Shown: in pieces, positions 1-11,312 of the stretch
Layout: each line of letters begins with the position of its first letter
Numbering within the stretch: position 1 is the stretch's first letter
Source of the DNA: Bos javanicus
Lineage: Eukaryota; Chordata; Mammalia; Artiodactyla; Bovidae
Assembly: GCF_032452875.1 (NCBI RefSeq)
Contig: NC_083880.1
Location: 53,084,829-53,148,828, forward strand
Length of the DNA: 64,000 nucleotides
Direction: 5' to 3'
Program-made: the position numbers and the translations under genes
The notes under the pieces: generated by a model
Seen by the model: only the letters and a program-made list of their open reading frames with translations
What the model was told of the DNA's origin: nothing
Database searches by the model: none

Positions 1-515
1 TTTATGGAAAAGCTTGAAAGAAAAGCTATGACAAAGCTAGACAGCATATTAGAAAGCTGAGACATGACATTACTGATAAAGGTCCATCTAGTATGGATGT
101 GAGAGTTGGACCATAAAGAAAGCTGAGCACCGAAGAATAGATCACTTTTGAACTGTGGTGTTGGAGAAGACTCTTGAGATTCCCTTGGACTGCAAGCAGA
201 TCAAACCAGTCAATCCTAAAGGAAATCAACCCTGAATATTCATTGGAAGGACTGATGCTGAAGCTGAAGCTCCAATTCCTTGGCCACCTGATGTGAAGAT
301 CTGACTCATTGGCAACGATTGATGCTGGGAAAGATTGAAGGCAGGAGAAGGGGATGACAGAGGATGAGATGGTTGGATGGCATCACCAACTCAATGGACA
401 TGAGTTTGAGCAAGCTCTAGGAGATGGTGGTGGACAGGGAAGCCTGGCATTCTGCAGTCCATGGGGTCAACAAGAGTTGGACATGACTGAGACACTGAAC
501 TGAACTGAACTGATC
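1..515 (+). mobile_element. BovB LINE, 3' end fragment
   Basis: RTE-type LINE tail. It covers the C-terminal coding region after the reverse transcriptase and ends in a CTGAA-repeat tail at about 495-515. A block of roughly 25 bases present in the other copies is missing near 91, between GGTCCATCTAG and TATGGATGTG. The copy may continue left of the window. It cannot be functional. Confidence 0.93.
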
Positions 516-929
516 ATAACATACTTTTTGAAGGGAGCTGATGAGATCAACATGTTTTAAGAAGGAAGGGTCAGTGATCAGGAAAAACTGGGGACTGTGA
601 TGTTGATGCTTCTTTCAGGAAGCTGCCCTGAAAGTCTGTCCTAAATGGAAACATTTATGAGTGTAAATGTGGTAGGTTCACATTAACTTCATTCCAGCAG
701 TTTTGTTTTATTGTTTCATCTGCCCAGGAATGGAACCTTGAAACTCCAGAGAGATGAGTGGGAAGATTCCATGTACTAATCTCATTTCCAAATGTAATTG
801 ACAAGTAACTAGGAAGCTCTCTGCTTCCAAATGCTGTGTTTACAGAGCCACCCATCCTCTTGCCCATCTAGGTGGGCCAGCCTGCCACTGTGATGCATTT
901 TCATTGCTCCAGCAGTGGAGATGTAGTGG
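516..929. other. No recognised feature
   Basis: Low-copy-looking sequence. Open frames of 70 codons or less on either strand show no family I know. I see no RNA gene. Confidence 0.5.
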
Positions 930-1245
930 AGTTGGTACCACCTTTCTGGAGGACAGTTCGGCAATATGGATCAAAAATATTAATTTGCAGAAACTTTGGC
1001 CCAGCCATTTCATTTCAAGGATTTAATTTATCTCAAAGAAGTAATTGGATAAATGGGTAAGGATGTTTGCACAAAGATGTTCAAATGAGGTTGTGTTTAT
1101 AATTGTAAAAAATTGGAAACATTTTAAATGTTCAGCAATAGAGAACAGTTTATATCCATTATGGCATAAACAATGACATATTTACTCTGGAACTGTTACC
1201 AAAGTTGACGTAGAATTGTATGTAAGGGGAAACCTCCACAGTATT
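930..1245 (+). mobile_element. Old L1 3' fragment
   Basis: The order 'CTGGAGGACAGTTCGGCAAT', then 'GTTTGCACAAAGATGTTC', then 'ATTGGAAACATTTTAAATGT' matches the conserved end of mammalian L1 ORF2. It is highly diverged with no coding capacity. Confidence 0.65.
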
Positions 1246-1805
1246 AAGGCTTATCCTGCAGAACATTTTCCTGGTTAATGTTTGCCCAGTAGAATGACTG
1301 TTCATTTATAGCACACAAACTTAGTGTTTATGTGTCTCTTTATAGCAACTTTTTTTGGCAAATGTTTTTATAGGAAAGCATATCTATTGACATCCCTCTA
1401 ACTCAATAGAGCATTTTAAACCAAATTACTTGGGAGAAAAATGTCTTGTGTTTTATCCCAAATAAAATTGATAGCTCAGAATTACATGTAGAAGTATTGA
1501 AAAATTAAACAAGTGACCCAGAACCTCTAGTACTGGGAGATTCTGGTTGATGAGTGCAGAGGTCACTGGGTGAGACTCCCAGGAAGGCCTTTGTAGAGGA
1601 ACAGACCCCACTTTCTTGAGCCCTTTGGCCATTCTTCCTGCCTGGAACACTGACATGATGCCTAGAGGTACAGCAAACATCGAATAATTCTGAGGCTACA
1701 GTGCTGAAGACGAAAGTCTTTACACTCTGACAGAGGGGAAAGAAGGAAAGAGAGGCATACCCAGCACTCCTTGTTACATGAAACATACAAGCCTGCAGTC
1801 GTTCA
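1246..1805. other. No recognised feature
   Basis: AT-rich sequence. Overlapping minus-strand frames of 75 and 93 codons (1453-1786) have no recognisable domain and look like chance. Confidence 0.45.
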
Positions 1806-1817
1806 TTCCTCTTTTTT

Positions 1818-1988
1818 TCTTTTTAAAAAATCTTCACCTTATTTATTTACTTTCTAATATTTATTTATTTGGCTGAGCTGGGTCTTAGCTGTGCATGTGG
1901 GATCTAGTTCTCTGACCAAGGGTTGGACTCCAGCGCCCTGCATTGGGAGCCAAGAGTCTTAGCCACTGGACCACCAGGGAAGTCCCCG
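1818..1988 (-). mobile_element. CHR-type SINE (tRNA-Glu derived)
   Basis: Read on the minus strand it starts with a GGGACTTCCCTGGTGGTCCA head and has a promoter-like GGTT..ACTCC region. It ends in TAAATAAATA-type sequence. The low-complexity duplication TTCCTCTTTTTT (1806-1817 and 1989-2000) is a likely TSD. This is a cetartiodactyl family older than Bov-tA. Confidence 0.85.
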
Positions 1989-2274
1989 TTCCTCTTTTTT
2001 CTTATCTTCTGTCATACACTTCCAAACACAATCCCGATACAATTGTTTTCAGTTCCCTCTTTATCTTTCTAACAACAGATGATAAAAATCATGCACCAGT
2101 AAATATATCTGGCTAATGAAATAAAAGAAGATATAATTTTAAAAGTCAACGGAGTGATAACAAAGCATTTTGTGCGCCTTGGCTGTCATTAGCAGAGAGG
2201 GAGGCCATGTTACCATACCCTTAGCAAATGTCTAACAACAAGTTTGTTGATGATCTGGAAGTAATGCTACGCGT

Positions 2275-2386
2275 CTTACAACCTAATGTGTATAGTTTTA
2301 AAAAAACATGTGTCACTGTTCGCCTGAAACCATCACATTTTGTTAATCGGCTGTACCCAATATGAAATAAAAGGTTCAAAAAAATG
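2275..2386 (+). mobile_element. L1 3' UTR end
   Basis: The run CCTGAAACCATCACATTTTG, then TTAATCGGCTGTACCCAATA, then AAATAAAAGG matches the 3' terminus of artiodactyl L1 copies. The TG microsatellite follows directly, probably grown from the tail. Confidence 0.6.
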
Positions 2387-2424
2387 TATGTGTGGTGTGT
2401 GTGTGTGTGTGTGTGTGTGTATAC
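2387..2424. repeat. (TG)n microsatellite
   Basis: A TG tract of about 38 bases, nearly pure, immediately after an L1 3' end. It is likely polymorphic between individuals. Confidence 0.95.
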
Positions 2425-2861
2425 ATTTTACTGAGTTTTAGTAAAATTTCAGGCAATTGGTTGAGGGTTTTGAGCTAATATGTGTATGATTTTTCCTATT
2501 CAGTATAATGGAAATAGGTTTCCTTTCAGCATTGTCATTAAGAATACCTTTTTTTTAGGACCTGATTACTAAGTGAGACATGCCAGGTCTGGAGGGGACC
2601 CTGCTGCCCTGAAGCCAATTCCTATCTGCATAGGCTCTCTTGTCCCCAGTTCCAGTTTCAACCTTTCCCTCCCTCAGGGCCTTGGATCTGCCTACCTGCT
2701 GGCCTTTGCAGGTGCTCTCTAGACCCTGACCTCATCTGGCACTTGCTCCTGCAGCTGTGCAGGGCCTTCCCCTTTCTAGGATCTCTCCCTTCTGCCCTCC
2801 AGTGGCCCTAATCTGGGGAGAGTAGCTACTTTCCAGATTCCCTGCTGGAGCCCGGCAGTTG
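2425..2861. other. No recognised feature; GC-richer block
   Basis: 2570-2860 is noticeably richer in C and pyrimidine runs than its surroundings. It has no open frame of note and no repeat I can name. Confidence 0.4.
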
Positions 2862-2872
2862 CCTGACCAGTT

Positions 2873-3039
2873 TTTTGTTTTTTTTTTTTAATTAATTTGG
2901 CTGTGCCCAGGCCTTAGTTGTAGTGCGCAGGATCTTTAGTTGCACCACGTGGGATCTAGTTCCCTGACCAGGGAAAGAATTGAGGCTCCCTGCATTGGGA
3001 GTGTGGAGTTTTAGTCACTGGAACCCAGGGAAGTCCCTA
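2873..3039 (-). mobile_element. CHR-type SINE with 11-bp TSD
   Basis: Same family as 1818-1988. It is flanked by perfect copies of CCTGACCAGTT at 2862-2872 and 3040-3050, so the ends are well defined. A T-rich tail lies on the left, as expected for a minus-strand insertion. Confidence 0.9.
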
Positions 3040-3207
3040 CCTGACCAGTTATTAATCCTCCCTTCTAATGGATTGACCCCCAGAAGTGGGGGCTGGGAGC
3101 AAATGAGTAAGAAATGCAAAACTGCAATAACAGTTTTTTAAAAACTAAGTTAAAAAGCAGGTTATAGACAACTTTTATACTGAACCAGTCAGGAAGCTTT
3201 TGGCTGT

Positions 3208-4354
3208 TCAGTTCAGTCTCAGTCGAGTCTGACTCTGCGACCCCATGAACTGCAGCACGTGAGGGCACCCTGTCCATCACCAACTCCTGGAGTTTACTCA
3301 AACTCATGTCCATTGAGTCGGTGATGCCATCCAACCATCTCATCCTCTGTCATCCCCTTCTCTTCCCGCCCTCAATCTTTCCCAGCATCAGGGTCTTTTC
3401 AAATGAGTCAGTTCTTCCCATCAAGTGGCCAAAGTATTGGAGTTTCAGCTTCAACATCAGTCCTTCCAATGAATATTCAGGACTGATTTCCTGTAGGATG
3501 GACTGGTTGGGTCTTCTTGCAGTCCAAGGGACTCTCAAGAGTCTTCTCCAACACCACAGTTCAAAAGCATCAATTTTATGGTGCTCAGCTTTCTTTATAG
3601 TCCAACTTTCACATCCATACATGACTACAGGAAAAACCATAGCCTTGACTAGACGGACCTTTGTTGACAAAGTAATGTCTCTGTTTTTTAATATGCTGTC
3701 TAGGTTGGTCATAACTTTCCTTCCAAGGAGTAAGCATCGTTTAATTTCATGGCTGCAATCACCATCTGCAGTGATTTTGGAGTCCCAAAAAATAAAGTCT
3801 CCCACTGTTTCCACTGTTTCCCCATCTATTTGCCATGAAGTGATGGGACCAGATGCCATGATCTTCGTTTTCTGAAAGTGGAGCTTTAAGCCAACTTTTT
3901 CACTCTCCTCTTTCACTTTCATCAAGAGGCTCTTTAATTCTTCTTCACCTTCTGCCATAAGGGTGGTGTCATCTGCATATCTGAGGTTATTGATATTTCT
4001 CCCGGCAATCTTAATTCCAGCTTGTGCTTCTTCCAGCCCAGCGTTTCTCATGATGTACTCTGCATATAAGTTAAATAAGCAGGGTGACAATATACAGCCT
4101 TGAAGTACTCCTTTTCCTATTTGGAACCAGTCTGTTGTTCCATGTCCAGTTCTAACTGTTGCTTCCTGACCTGCATACAGGTTTCTCAAGAGGCAGATCA
4201 GGTGGTCTGGTATTCCCATCTCTTTCAGAATTTTCCACAGTTTGTTGTGATCCACACAGTCAAAGGCTTTGGCATAGTCAATAAAGCAGAAATAGATGTT
4301 TTTCTGATATTCTCTTGTTTTTTCAATGATCGAGTGGCTGTATGGCTGTATGGA
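3208..4354 (-). mobile_element. BovB LINE, 5'-truncated, 11-bp TSD
   Basis: Minus-strand copy running from just before reverse transcriptase motif A to the CTGAA-type tail. CTTTTGGCTGT occurs at 3197-3207 and 4355-4365 as a TSD. The BovB match stops near 4332. The remaining 22 bases to the TSD are filler holding two copies of GGCTGTAT, the same word found in the flanking target. The coding part is unusually open (see the 3350-4579 entry). An inverted partner begins at 4622. Confidence 0.93.
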
Positions 4355-4579
4355 CTTTTGGCTGTATGTAAAAGTGAAGTCACTCAGTCGTGTCCGACTC
4401 TTTGCGACCTCATGGACTGTAGCCCCCCAGGCTCCTCCCTCCATGGGATTCTCCGGGCAAGAGTACTGGAGTGGGTTGCCATTTCCTTCTCCAGGGGATC
4501 TTCCCGACCCAGGAATCAAACCTGGGTCTCCCGCATTCCAGGCAGACACTTTAACCTCTGAGCCACCAGGGAAGCCCAA
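3350..4579 (-). pseudogene. Chimeric Bov-tA/BovB reverse transcriptase open frame (409 codons)
   Basis: Longest open frame in the window. Codons 1 to about 70 are read from the Bov-tA SINE (4367-4577) and a few from junction filler; the rest is BovB ORF2. Visible reverse transcriptase motifs are motif A (FIDYAKAFDCVDHNK), motif B (QGCILSPCLFNLYAEYIM) and motif C (YADDTTLMA). After them comes the RTE C-terminal region with GCESWTIKK and a CWRRLLRVPW segment. The endonuclease domain and the N-terminal half of the reverse transcriptase are absent, so it cannot retrotranspose alone. The frame crosses the SINE, the TSD and the filler without a stop by coincidence. No promoter is evident. I treat it as a relic, not a host gene. 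Confidence 0.85.
4367..4577 (-). mobile_element. Bov-tA SINE
   Basis: On the minus strand: tRNA-like head (GGGCTTCCCTGGTGGCTCAG, then GGTTTGATTCC as B-box), then the BovB-related body ending in CCGACACGACTGAGTGAC. It sits against the BovB TSD, so BovB landed next to it. It supplies the start of the 409-codon frame. Confidence 0.93.
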
Positions 4580-4621
4580 CTTAAAATGGTAGAAACATTA
4601 ATGAAATCTTATTATCTCACT

Positions 4622-7600
4622 TCATAGCAGAGGCGTGGGTCAGTGGTGACCTGTTGCAGGGTTGGGGTGCTGAGTGTAGCAGTACATGCATGGGATCTTT
4701 TGAATGGAGGTTATCTTCATTACCTCCACCATAGTTTCATCCCAGGTAAATAGCAGGGAGGGAACACAGCTCCACTGATCAACAGGAAATTGGATTAAAG
4801 ATTTATTGAACATGGCCCCACCTATCAGAACAAGACCCAGTTACCCCCTCAGTCAGTCTCTCCCATCAGGAAGCTTCCATAACCCTCAAATCTTTCTCCA
4901 TCAGAGGGCAGACAGACTGAAAACCACAATCACAGAAAACTAACCAATCTGATCACATGGACCACAGCCTTGTCTAACTCAACGAAACTATGAGCCATGC
5001 CGTGTAGGGCCACCCAAGACGACAGGTCACGGTGGAGAGTTCTGACAAAATGTGGTCCACAGGAGAAGGGAATGGCAAACCACTTCAGTATTCTTGCCTT
5101 GAGAACCCCATGAGCAGTATGAAAAGGCAAAAAGATAGGACACTGAACGATGAATTCCCCAGGTCAGTAGGTGCCCAATATGCTACTGGAGATCAGTGGA
5201 GAAATAGCTCCAGAAAGAATGAAGAGGCAGAGCCAAAGCAAAAAGAACACCCAGTCATGGATGTGACTGAGATGGAAGTAAATTCTGATGCTGTAAAGAG
5301 CAATATTGCGTAGGAACCAGGAATGTTAGGTCCATGAATCAGGGCAAATTGGAAGTGGTCAAACAGGAGATGGCAAGAGTGAACATCGACATTTTAGGAA
5401 TCAGTGAACTAAAATGGACTGGAATGGGTGAATTTAACTCAGATGACCATTATATCTATTACTGTGAGCAAGAATCCCTTAGAAGAAATGGAGTAGCTGT
5501 AACAAAAGAGTCCAAAATGCAGTACTTGGATGCAGCCTCAAAAACGACAGAATGATCTCTGTTCATTTCCAAGGCAAATGTTCGATATCATGGTAATCCA
5601 AGTATACGTCCTGACCAGTAATGCTGAAGAAGTGAAGTTGAACGGTTCTATGAAGACCTACAAGACCTTCTAGTACTAACACCCCAAAAAGATGTCCTTT
5701 TCATTACAGGGGACTGGAATGCAAAAGTAGGAAGTCAAGAAACACCTGGAGTAACAGGCAAATTTGGCCTTGGAGGACAGAATGAAGTAGGCCAAAGGCT
5801 AATAGAGTTTTGCCAAGAGAATGCACTGGTCATAGCAAACACCCTCTTCCAACAACACAAGAGAAGACTCTACCCATGGACATCACCAGATGGTCAACAC
5901 TGAAACCAGATTGATTATATACTTTGCAGCCAATGATGGAGAAGCTCTATACAGTCAGCAAAAACAAGACTGGGAGCTGACTGTGGCTCAGATCATGAAC
6001 TCCTTATTGTCAAATTCAGACTTAAATTGAAGAAAGTAGGGAAAGCCACTAGAACACTCAGGTATGCCCTAAATCAAATCCCTTACGATTATACAGTGGA
6101 AGTGAGAAATAGATTTATGGGATTAGATCTGATAGACAGAGTACCTGACGAACTGTTGACAGAGGTTCGTGACATTGTACAGGAGACAAGGATCAAGACC
6201 ATCCCCATGGATAAGAAATGCAAAAAAGCAAAATGGCTGTCTGAGGAGGCCTTACAAATAGCTGTGAAGAGAAGCGAAAAGCAAAAGAGAAAAAGAAAGA
6301 TATACCCATTTGAATAAAGAGTTTCAAAGAATAGCAAGGAGAGGTAAGCAGGCCTTCCTCAGTGATCAGTGCAAAGAAATAGAGGAAAACAATGGAATGT
6401 GAAAGACCAGAGATCTCTTCAAGAAAATTAGAGATACTAAGGGAACATTTCCTGCAAAGATGGGCTCAGTAAAGGACAGAAATGGTATGGACCTAACAGA
6501 AACAGAAGATATTAAGAAGAAGTGGCAAGAATAGACAAAAGAACTATACAAAAAAGATCTTCACGACCCAGATAATCATGATGCTGTGATCACTCATCTA
6601 GAGCCAGACATCCTGGAATGTGAAGTCAAGTGGGCCTTAGAAAGCATCACTACAAACAAAGCTAGTGGAAGTGATGGAATTCCAGTTGAGCTATTTCAAA
6701 TCCTGAAAGATGATGCTGTGAAAGTGCTGCACTCAATATGCCAGCAAATTTGGAAAATGCAGCAGTGACCACAGGACTGTGAAAGATCAGTTTTCACTCC
6801 AATCCCAAATAAAGGCAATGACAAAGAATGCTCAAACTACTGCACAATTGCACTCATCTCACACGCTAGTTAAGTAATGTTCAAAATTCTCCAAGCCAGG
6901 CTTCAACAGTACATGAACCGTGAACTTCCAGATGTTCAAGCTGGTTTTAGGAAAGACAGGGGAACCAGAGATCAAATTGCCAACATCTGCTGGATCATTG
7001 AAAAAGCAAGAGAGTTCTAGGAAAAAACATCTATTTCTGCTTTTATTGACTATGCCAAAGCCTTTGACTGTGTGGATCACAACAAGCTGTGGAAAATTCT
7101 TCAAGAGATGGGAATACCAGACGACTTGACCTGCCTCTTGAGAAACCTGTATGCAGGTCAGGAAGCAACAGTTAGAACTGGACATGGAACAACAGACTGG
7201 TTCCAAATAGGAAAAGGAGTACGTCAAGGCTGTATATTGTCACCCTGTTTATTTAACTTATATGCAGAGCACATCATGAGAAACGCTGAGCTGGATGAAG
7301 CACAAGCTGGAATTAAGATTGCCGGGAGAAATATCAATAACCTCAGATATGCAGATGACACCACCCTTATGGCAGAAAGTGAAGAAGAACTAAAAAGCCT
7401 CTTGATGAAAGTGAAAGAGGAGAGTGAAAAAGTTGGCTTAAAACTCAACTTTCAGAAAACGAAGATCATGGCATCTGGTCCCATCACTTCACGGGAAATA
7501 GATGGGGAAACAGTGGAAACAGTGGGAGACTTTATTTTTGGGGACTCCAAAATCACTGCAGATGGTGATTGCAGCCATGAAATTAAACGATGCTTACTCC

Positions 7601-8137
7601 TTGGAAGGAAAGTTATGACCAACCTAGACAGCATATTGAAAAGCAGAGGCATTACTTTGCCAACAAAGGTCCGTCTAGTGAAGGCTATGGTTTTTCCGGT
7701 AGTCATGTATGGATGTGAAAGTTGGACTATAAAGAAAGGTGAGCACCGTAGAATTGATGCTTTTGAACTGTGGTGTTGGAGAAGACTTTTGAGAGTCCCT
7801 TGGACTGCAAGAAGATCCAACCAGTCCATCCTACAGGAAATCAGTCATGAATATTAATTGGAAAGACTGATGTTGAAGCTGAAACTCCAATACTTTGGCC
7901 ACCTGATGTGAAGAACTGACTTATTTGAAAAGACGCTGATGCTGGGAAAGATTGAAGGTGGGAGGAGAAGGAGACGAGAGAGGATGAGATGGTTGGATGG
8001 CATCACCGACTCAATGGACATGAGTTTGAGTAAGCTCTGGGAGTTGGTGATGGACAGGGAGTCCTGGCGTGCTGCAGTCCATGGGGTCTCAGGGAGTCTG
8101 ACATGACTGAATGTCTGAACTGAACTGAAATGAACTG
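4622..8137 (+). mobile_element. BovB LINE, near full length, 11-bp TSD
   Basis: A 3.5-kb RTE-type non-LTR retrotransposon. ATTATCTCACT is duplicated exactly at 4611-4621 and 8138-8148. Order: 5' leader (4622-~5030), endonuclease region (~5300-6020), linker, reverse transcriptase (~6590-7400), C-terminal region, CTGAA-type tail. The leader before ~4903 is unlike that of the copy at 20699, so the two belong to different 5' types. A dozen or so stops and indels break the single long ORF. Intact ends and TSD argue for one complete insertion later degraded by mutation. Confidence 0.95.
5032..8110 (+). pseudogene. BovB ORF2 relic (endonuclease and reverse transcriptase)
   Basis: Endonuclease signatures survive: NVRSMNQ near 5325-5345 (the preceding Trp codon reads as Arg), GDWNAKVG at 5709-5732 and a SDHELL segment near 5990-6005. 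The frame breaks after ~5550, returns after a one-base loss near 5630, and is stopped again at TGA near 5900. Reverse transcriptase motif A has an extra T at ~7041-7045. Motifs B and YADD are open in 7072-7857, ending at a TAA (7855-7857) where other copies have TTC. A usual RTE product is about 1,000 residues; no stretch here exceeds 261. Confidence 0.88.
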
Positions 8138-8148
8138 ATTATCTCACT

Positions 8149-8492
8149 CAAGAAGTTGAGAAGTAGAGTATTTCCGCAGTTGGCTGAGCTGGCACCACAA
8201 AACGACATCATAAAGAACTCAGATCCTTTCCACAGTCCTGCTCTGCCATCTCCAGGTCATTGCCTCATCCTCTTCGTTTCATTCCCCTCATGATCTCAGG
8301 ATGACTGTCATTGTACAAGGATTGTCATTCTGCTGTTAGTGCATACAGGCAACAGAAACCTTAAGCATATCCTTTTCTAAGATTGAAGAAAACTTCCCCA
8401 GAACCTCCATAAGCTTTCCCATCATTGCTCATGGCAAGAACTGGGTCCTGTGTCCCACTCTTAAGCCAATCAGTGGCAAGGGGAATGAGTCC
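8149..8492. other. No recognised feature
   Basis: Sequence after the BovB TSD without a repeat I can name and without coding signal. Confidence 0.45.
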
Positions 8493-8648
8493 AGTAGTTC
8501 TCAATGCCTGGGGCATATTAGCAGTACCCCGAGCTCCTAGCAGGCCAGTTTTGAGTAGTATCTCTGAGGATTGGACCTGGGGCTTTGTATATATTAGTAT
8601 TTTTAATTCCCTAGGTATTTTTGATGGGCAGCAGGGGTCAGAACCACT
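8493..8648 (+). mobile_element. MER5-like DNA transposon relic
   Basis: Terminal AGTAGTTCTCAA and GGTCAGAACCACT form the imperfect inverted ends typical of MER5 (hAT-Charlie, non-autonomous). The interior CTGAGGATTGGACCTGGGGC also fits. It is heavily diverged. Confidence 0.6.
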
Positions 8649-9464
8649 CTTTTACACTAAACATAATTCACCTTCTGGAGCTAGGGAAGGGGTATTTTCC
8701 CTGAAGCATGTGGCATTAGACACCTGGAGAATAGTAAGGTTGTTAGCAAGGAAAATGATGGAAAGTGTTTGTTGTGTAGGCAAATAATAGTGTTTGACAT
8801 TTAGGGTGTGCCCCTATTTCATGTATAATATGACCTATATGCCAAGAAAAAATTGTGGAAGACCATGGATCAAACTTTTAATAGTTACTATCATGGTGTG
8901 ATGAGGGAGAGAATTAATTATAGCTGATTTCCACTTAGTTGAACTTTTACCATGAACATTAATCACAATCAGGAAAACAATGAAGATACATGCATTTTGG
9001 GGAAAATATATTTTTTTTAAGGAAAAAAAAAAGCCATTGTAAGGAATGAAATGCTGTTTTTTCCTCTACGGGGTAACCGCTATGGAGCAAGCCCTGTTTC
9101 TTGTTCAGCAACTTGTTGCTAGGAGCTTAGAATTTATTACTGACCCAGTAAGGATACTTCTCTTTCCCACCTGACCAGGAGAAAAATAAACTCTCATCTG
9201 GACAGTCTCATTTCCCTTGCCAGTAATTGGGTTAAGCCAGGACCTATGATGCAGTTGTAGCCAATAAAATGTCAGGAGGCATCAGCTGGGGGTATGGTGT
9301 GTGTTTCTAGGAAATATTTCTTTACTTTTCAAAAAGACTCAGGAGAAAAGGGTCTCTTCTTCCTCAAAACATATTCTTGACTATATATGATGCCTGGATA
9401 TTGCAGCCATCATCTTATGGTTATGTGGGGACAAAGTCCATATGCAGGGATAACAGGGTGAAAA
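8649..9464. other. No recognised feature
   Basis: AT-rich sequence with short A and T runs near 9010-9035. I see no gene, RNA or named repeat. Confidence 0.4.
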
Positions 9465-11035
9465 TCCTTGGTAACGTTTTTAAACCTTAAATATAATTTC
9501 ATACAATAAATTACAAAAATCTTAAGTGTACAGTTTGGTGAAATTTTATGTTTGTACACATCCATGTAACCACTACAAGATCAAGATTCAGAACATTTCT
9601 AGCACCCCAGAGAGCTCTCTCCTGTCCCTTCCCAGCCAACAGTAAATAGCCAACATCTACTGTACTGATTCCTATCTTCATACATTATCTAACTGTTCTT
9701 GAACTTCACATGAATGGATTCATACAGTACATATTATTCTGCACAGGGCTTCTTTGCTCAATGTTTTCTTTGAGGTTCATTCATGTTTTTATGTATGTCG
9801 ATAGCTTATCAAACCACTGTGTGATATTCCATTGGTACCACAATTTCTCCATTTCCTGTGGATGGGCATTTATTTCCAGGTTTTAGCTGTTATTTTTTTT
9901 AAAGGTGCTGTGAACATCTATGCACCTGTCTTTGAGTGAATCTTTGTCCTTGTTTCTCTTGTGCGTATACGTGGGAGTGAAATTGCTAGGACTTGGGGTA
10001 AACAGCTATTTATTTAGCTTTAGTTAGATACAGCCAAACAGTTTTCCAGAGTCATTTAACCAATTTACATTGCCACCAGATGTGTGGGATTTTTCAATTC
10101 AATTGTTCTACTATCTCAGCAACACTTGGTATAGTCAGTCTTTGATTTTGTCCGTTCTGGTGGGTGAATCTGATTCATCTGATTATAGTTTTAGTTTGCA
10201 TTTCTCTGAAGACCTTTTCAAGTGCCTTTTGGTCATTTCCTCTCCTAAGAGGTGCCTGTTTAAGTCTTTTCCTCTTCTTAAAATTTTGTCTTCTGCTATC
10301 AATTTGTAGGAGTTTGTTTACATTCTGCGTATAAGTCTTTGGTCATATACATGAAATGCAAGTATCTTCTGTCAGTCTGTAGATTGCTTCTTCAGTTGCT
10401 TAATAATGTGTTCTGATGAGTATAAGTTCTTATATTTAATGAAGTTCAAATGATCCATATTTTTAGTATGGTGTTTTTTGTGCTCTGTTTTGGAGGTATT
10501 TGCTTACTCTTAAGATCATAGAGATAGTTTCCTCATTTCCTCTGCAAGCCTGATTCGTTTTAACATTTATATTTAGGTTGGTGATCCCTACCACATTAAT
10601 TTTTAGGTACAGTGTTGGGTAAAGATTAATTTTTCTAATACATATTATTTTCTGTATGGATGGCAGTGGCACCCTTGCTGTAAATCAAATGAACACGCAT
10701 GTTTTGCTCTATTCCTGGACTCCCAATTCTGTTCCATTGGTCTATTTATCTATGCTTGTATCAATACCACCCTGGTTTAATTATAGCTTGATATTAAGCA
10801 TTCATATCTGGTGATGTATATTCTTCTTCAAGATTGTATAGGTTGCTCTAGGTCCTTTGTATTCTGATATAAGTTTTAGAATTGACTTGATAATTTCTAA
10901 TATAAACTTAGGAAATTTGATTGTGATTGTAATAAATCTATAAGTCAATGTAAGGAGGACTGATCTAACAAGATTGTCTTCCAATCCATTTATTTAGATC
11001 TTCTCGATGGCTTTGTTGAACATCTGATTTTATTT
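9465..11035 (-). mobile_element. L1 relic (3' UTR and ORF2 3' half), reversed
   Basis: Reads as a mammalian L1M copy in reverse: the 3' UTR (GTGTACAGTTTGGTGAAATT, then GTAACCACTACAAGATCAAG), then ORF2 antisense landmarks such as CTCCATTTCCTGTGGATGGGC and GTTCTGTTCCATTGGTCTAT. Stops saturate every frame. About 1.6 kb remains of a ~6-kb element. Confidence 0.85.
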
Positions 11036-11177
11036 ACTCAGCCATGGAGTTACCTTACCTTTTTCTTGTTATTATAAACAAGATTATATAAATGTAATAT
11101 ATATTTTTTCATTACTGCTTAAGGCATTTTTTCTGGTTACTTGCAGCTAAAAACATCCCAAGTGATATAACATTCTT

Positions 11178-11312
11178 GCTCTGTGGTGTGATGGATTGAT
11201 TAAGTAGAAGGCTTGAATCAGTGCTGCTCCCTGTGTGGCCATGGTAAGTCACCTAACCTCTCTGGGCCTATTTCCTTATCCATGGAAATCTCATAGGGTT
11301 GGAAAGTTCTTC
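11178..11312 (+). repeat. MIR SINE
   Basis: Core GTAAGTCACCTAACCTCTCTGGGCCTATTT matches the conserved MIR centre. The ends are eroded. Confidence 0.7.

Noticed and set aside
1818..3039. CHR heads (CCACCAGGGAAGTCCC) as CTCF sites
   Set aside because: They resemble the CTCF core only in the first half; the GGGGGC part is missing.
3350..4579. 409-codon frame as a domesticated reverse transcriptase gene
   Set aside because: It starts inside a SINE, lacks endonuclease and part of the reverse transcriptase, and has no promoter or exon structure. A BovB relic explains it.
4900..5130. Minus-strand and plus-strand short frames near 5 kb as separate genes
   Set aside because: They overlap the BovB leader and the start of ORF2.
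7072..7857. 261-codon frame with YADD as a host gene
   Set aside because: It lies wholly within the BovB at 4622-8137, in frame with other ORF2 fragments, and ends at a private nonsense codon.
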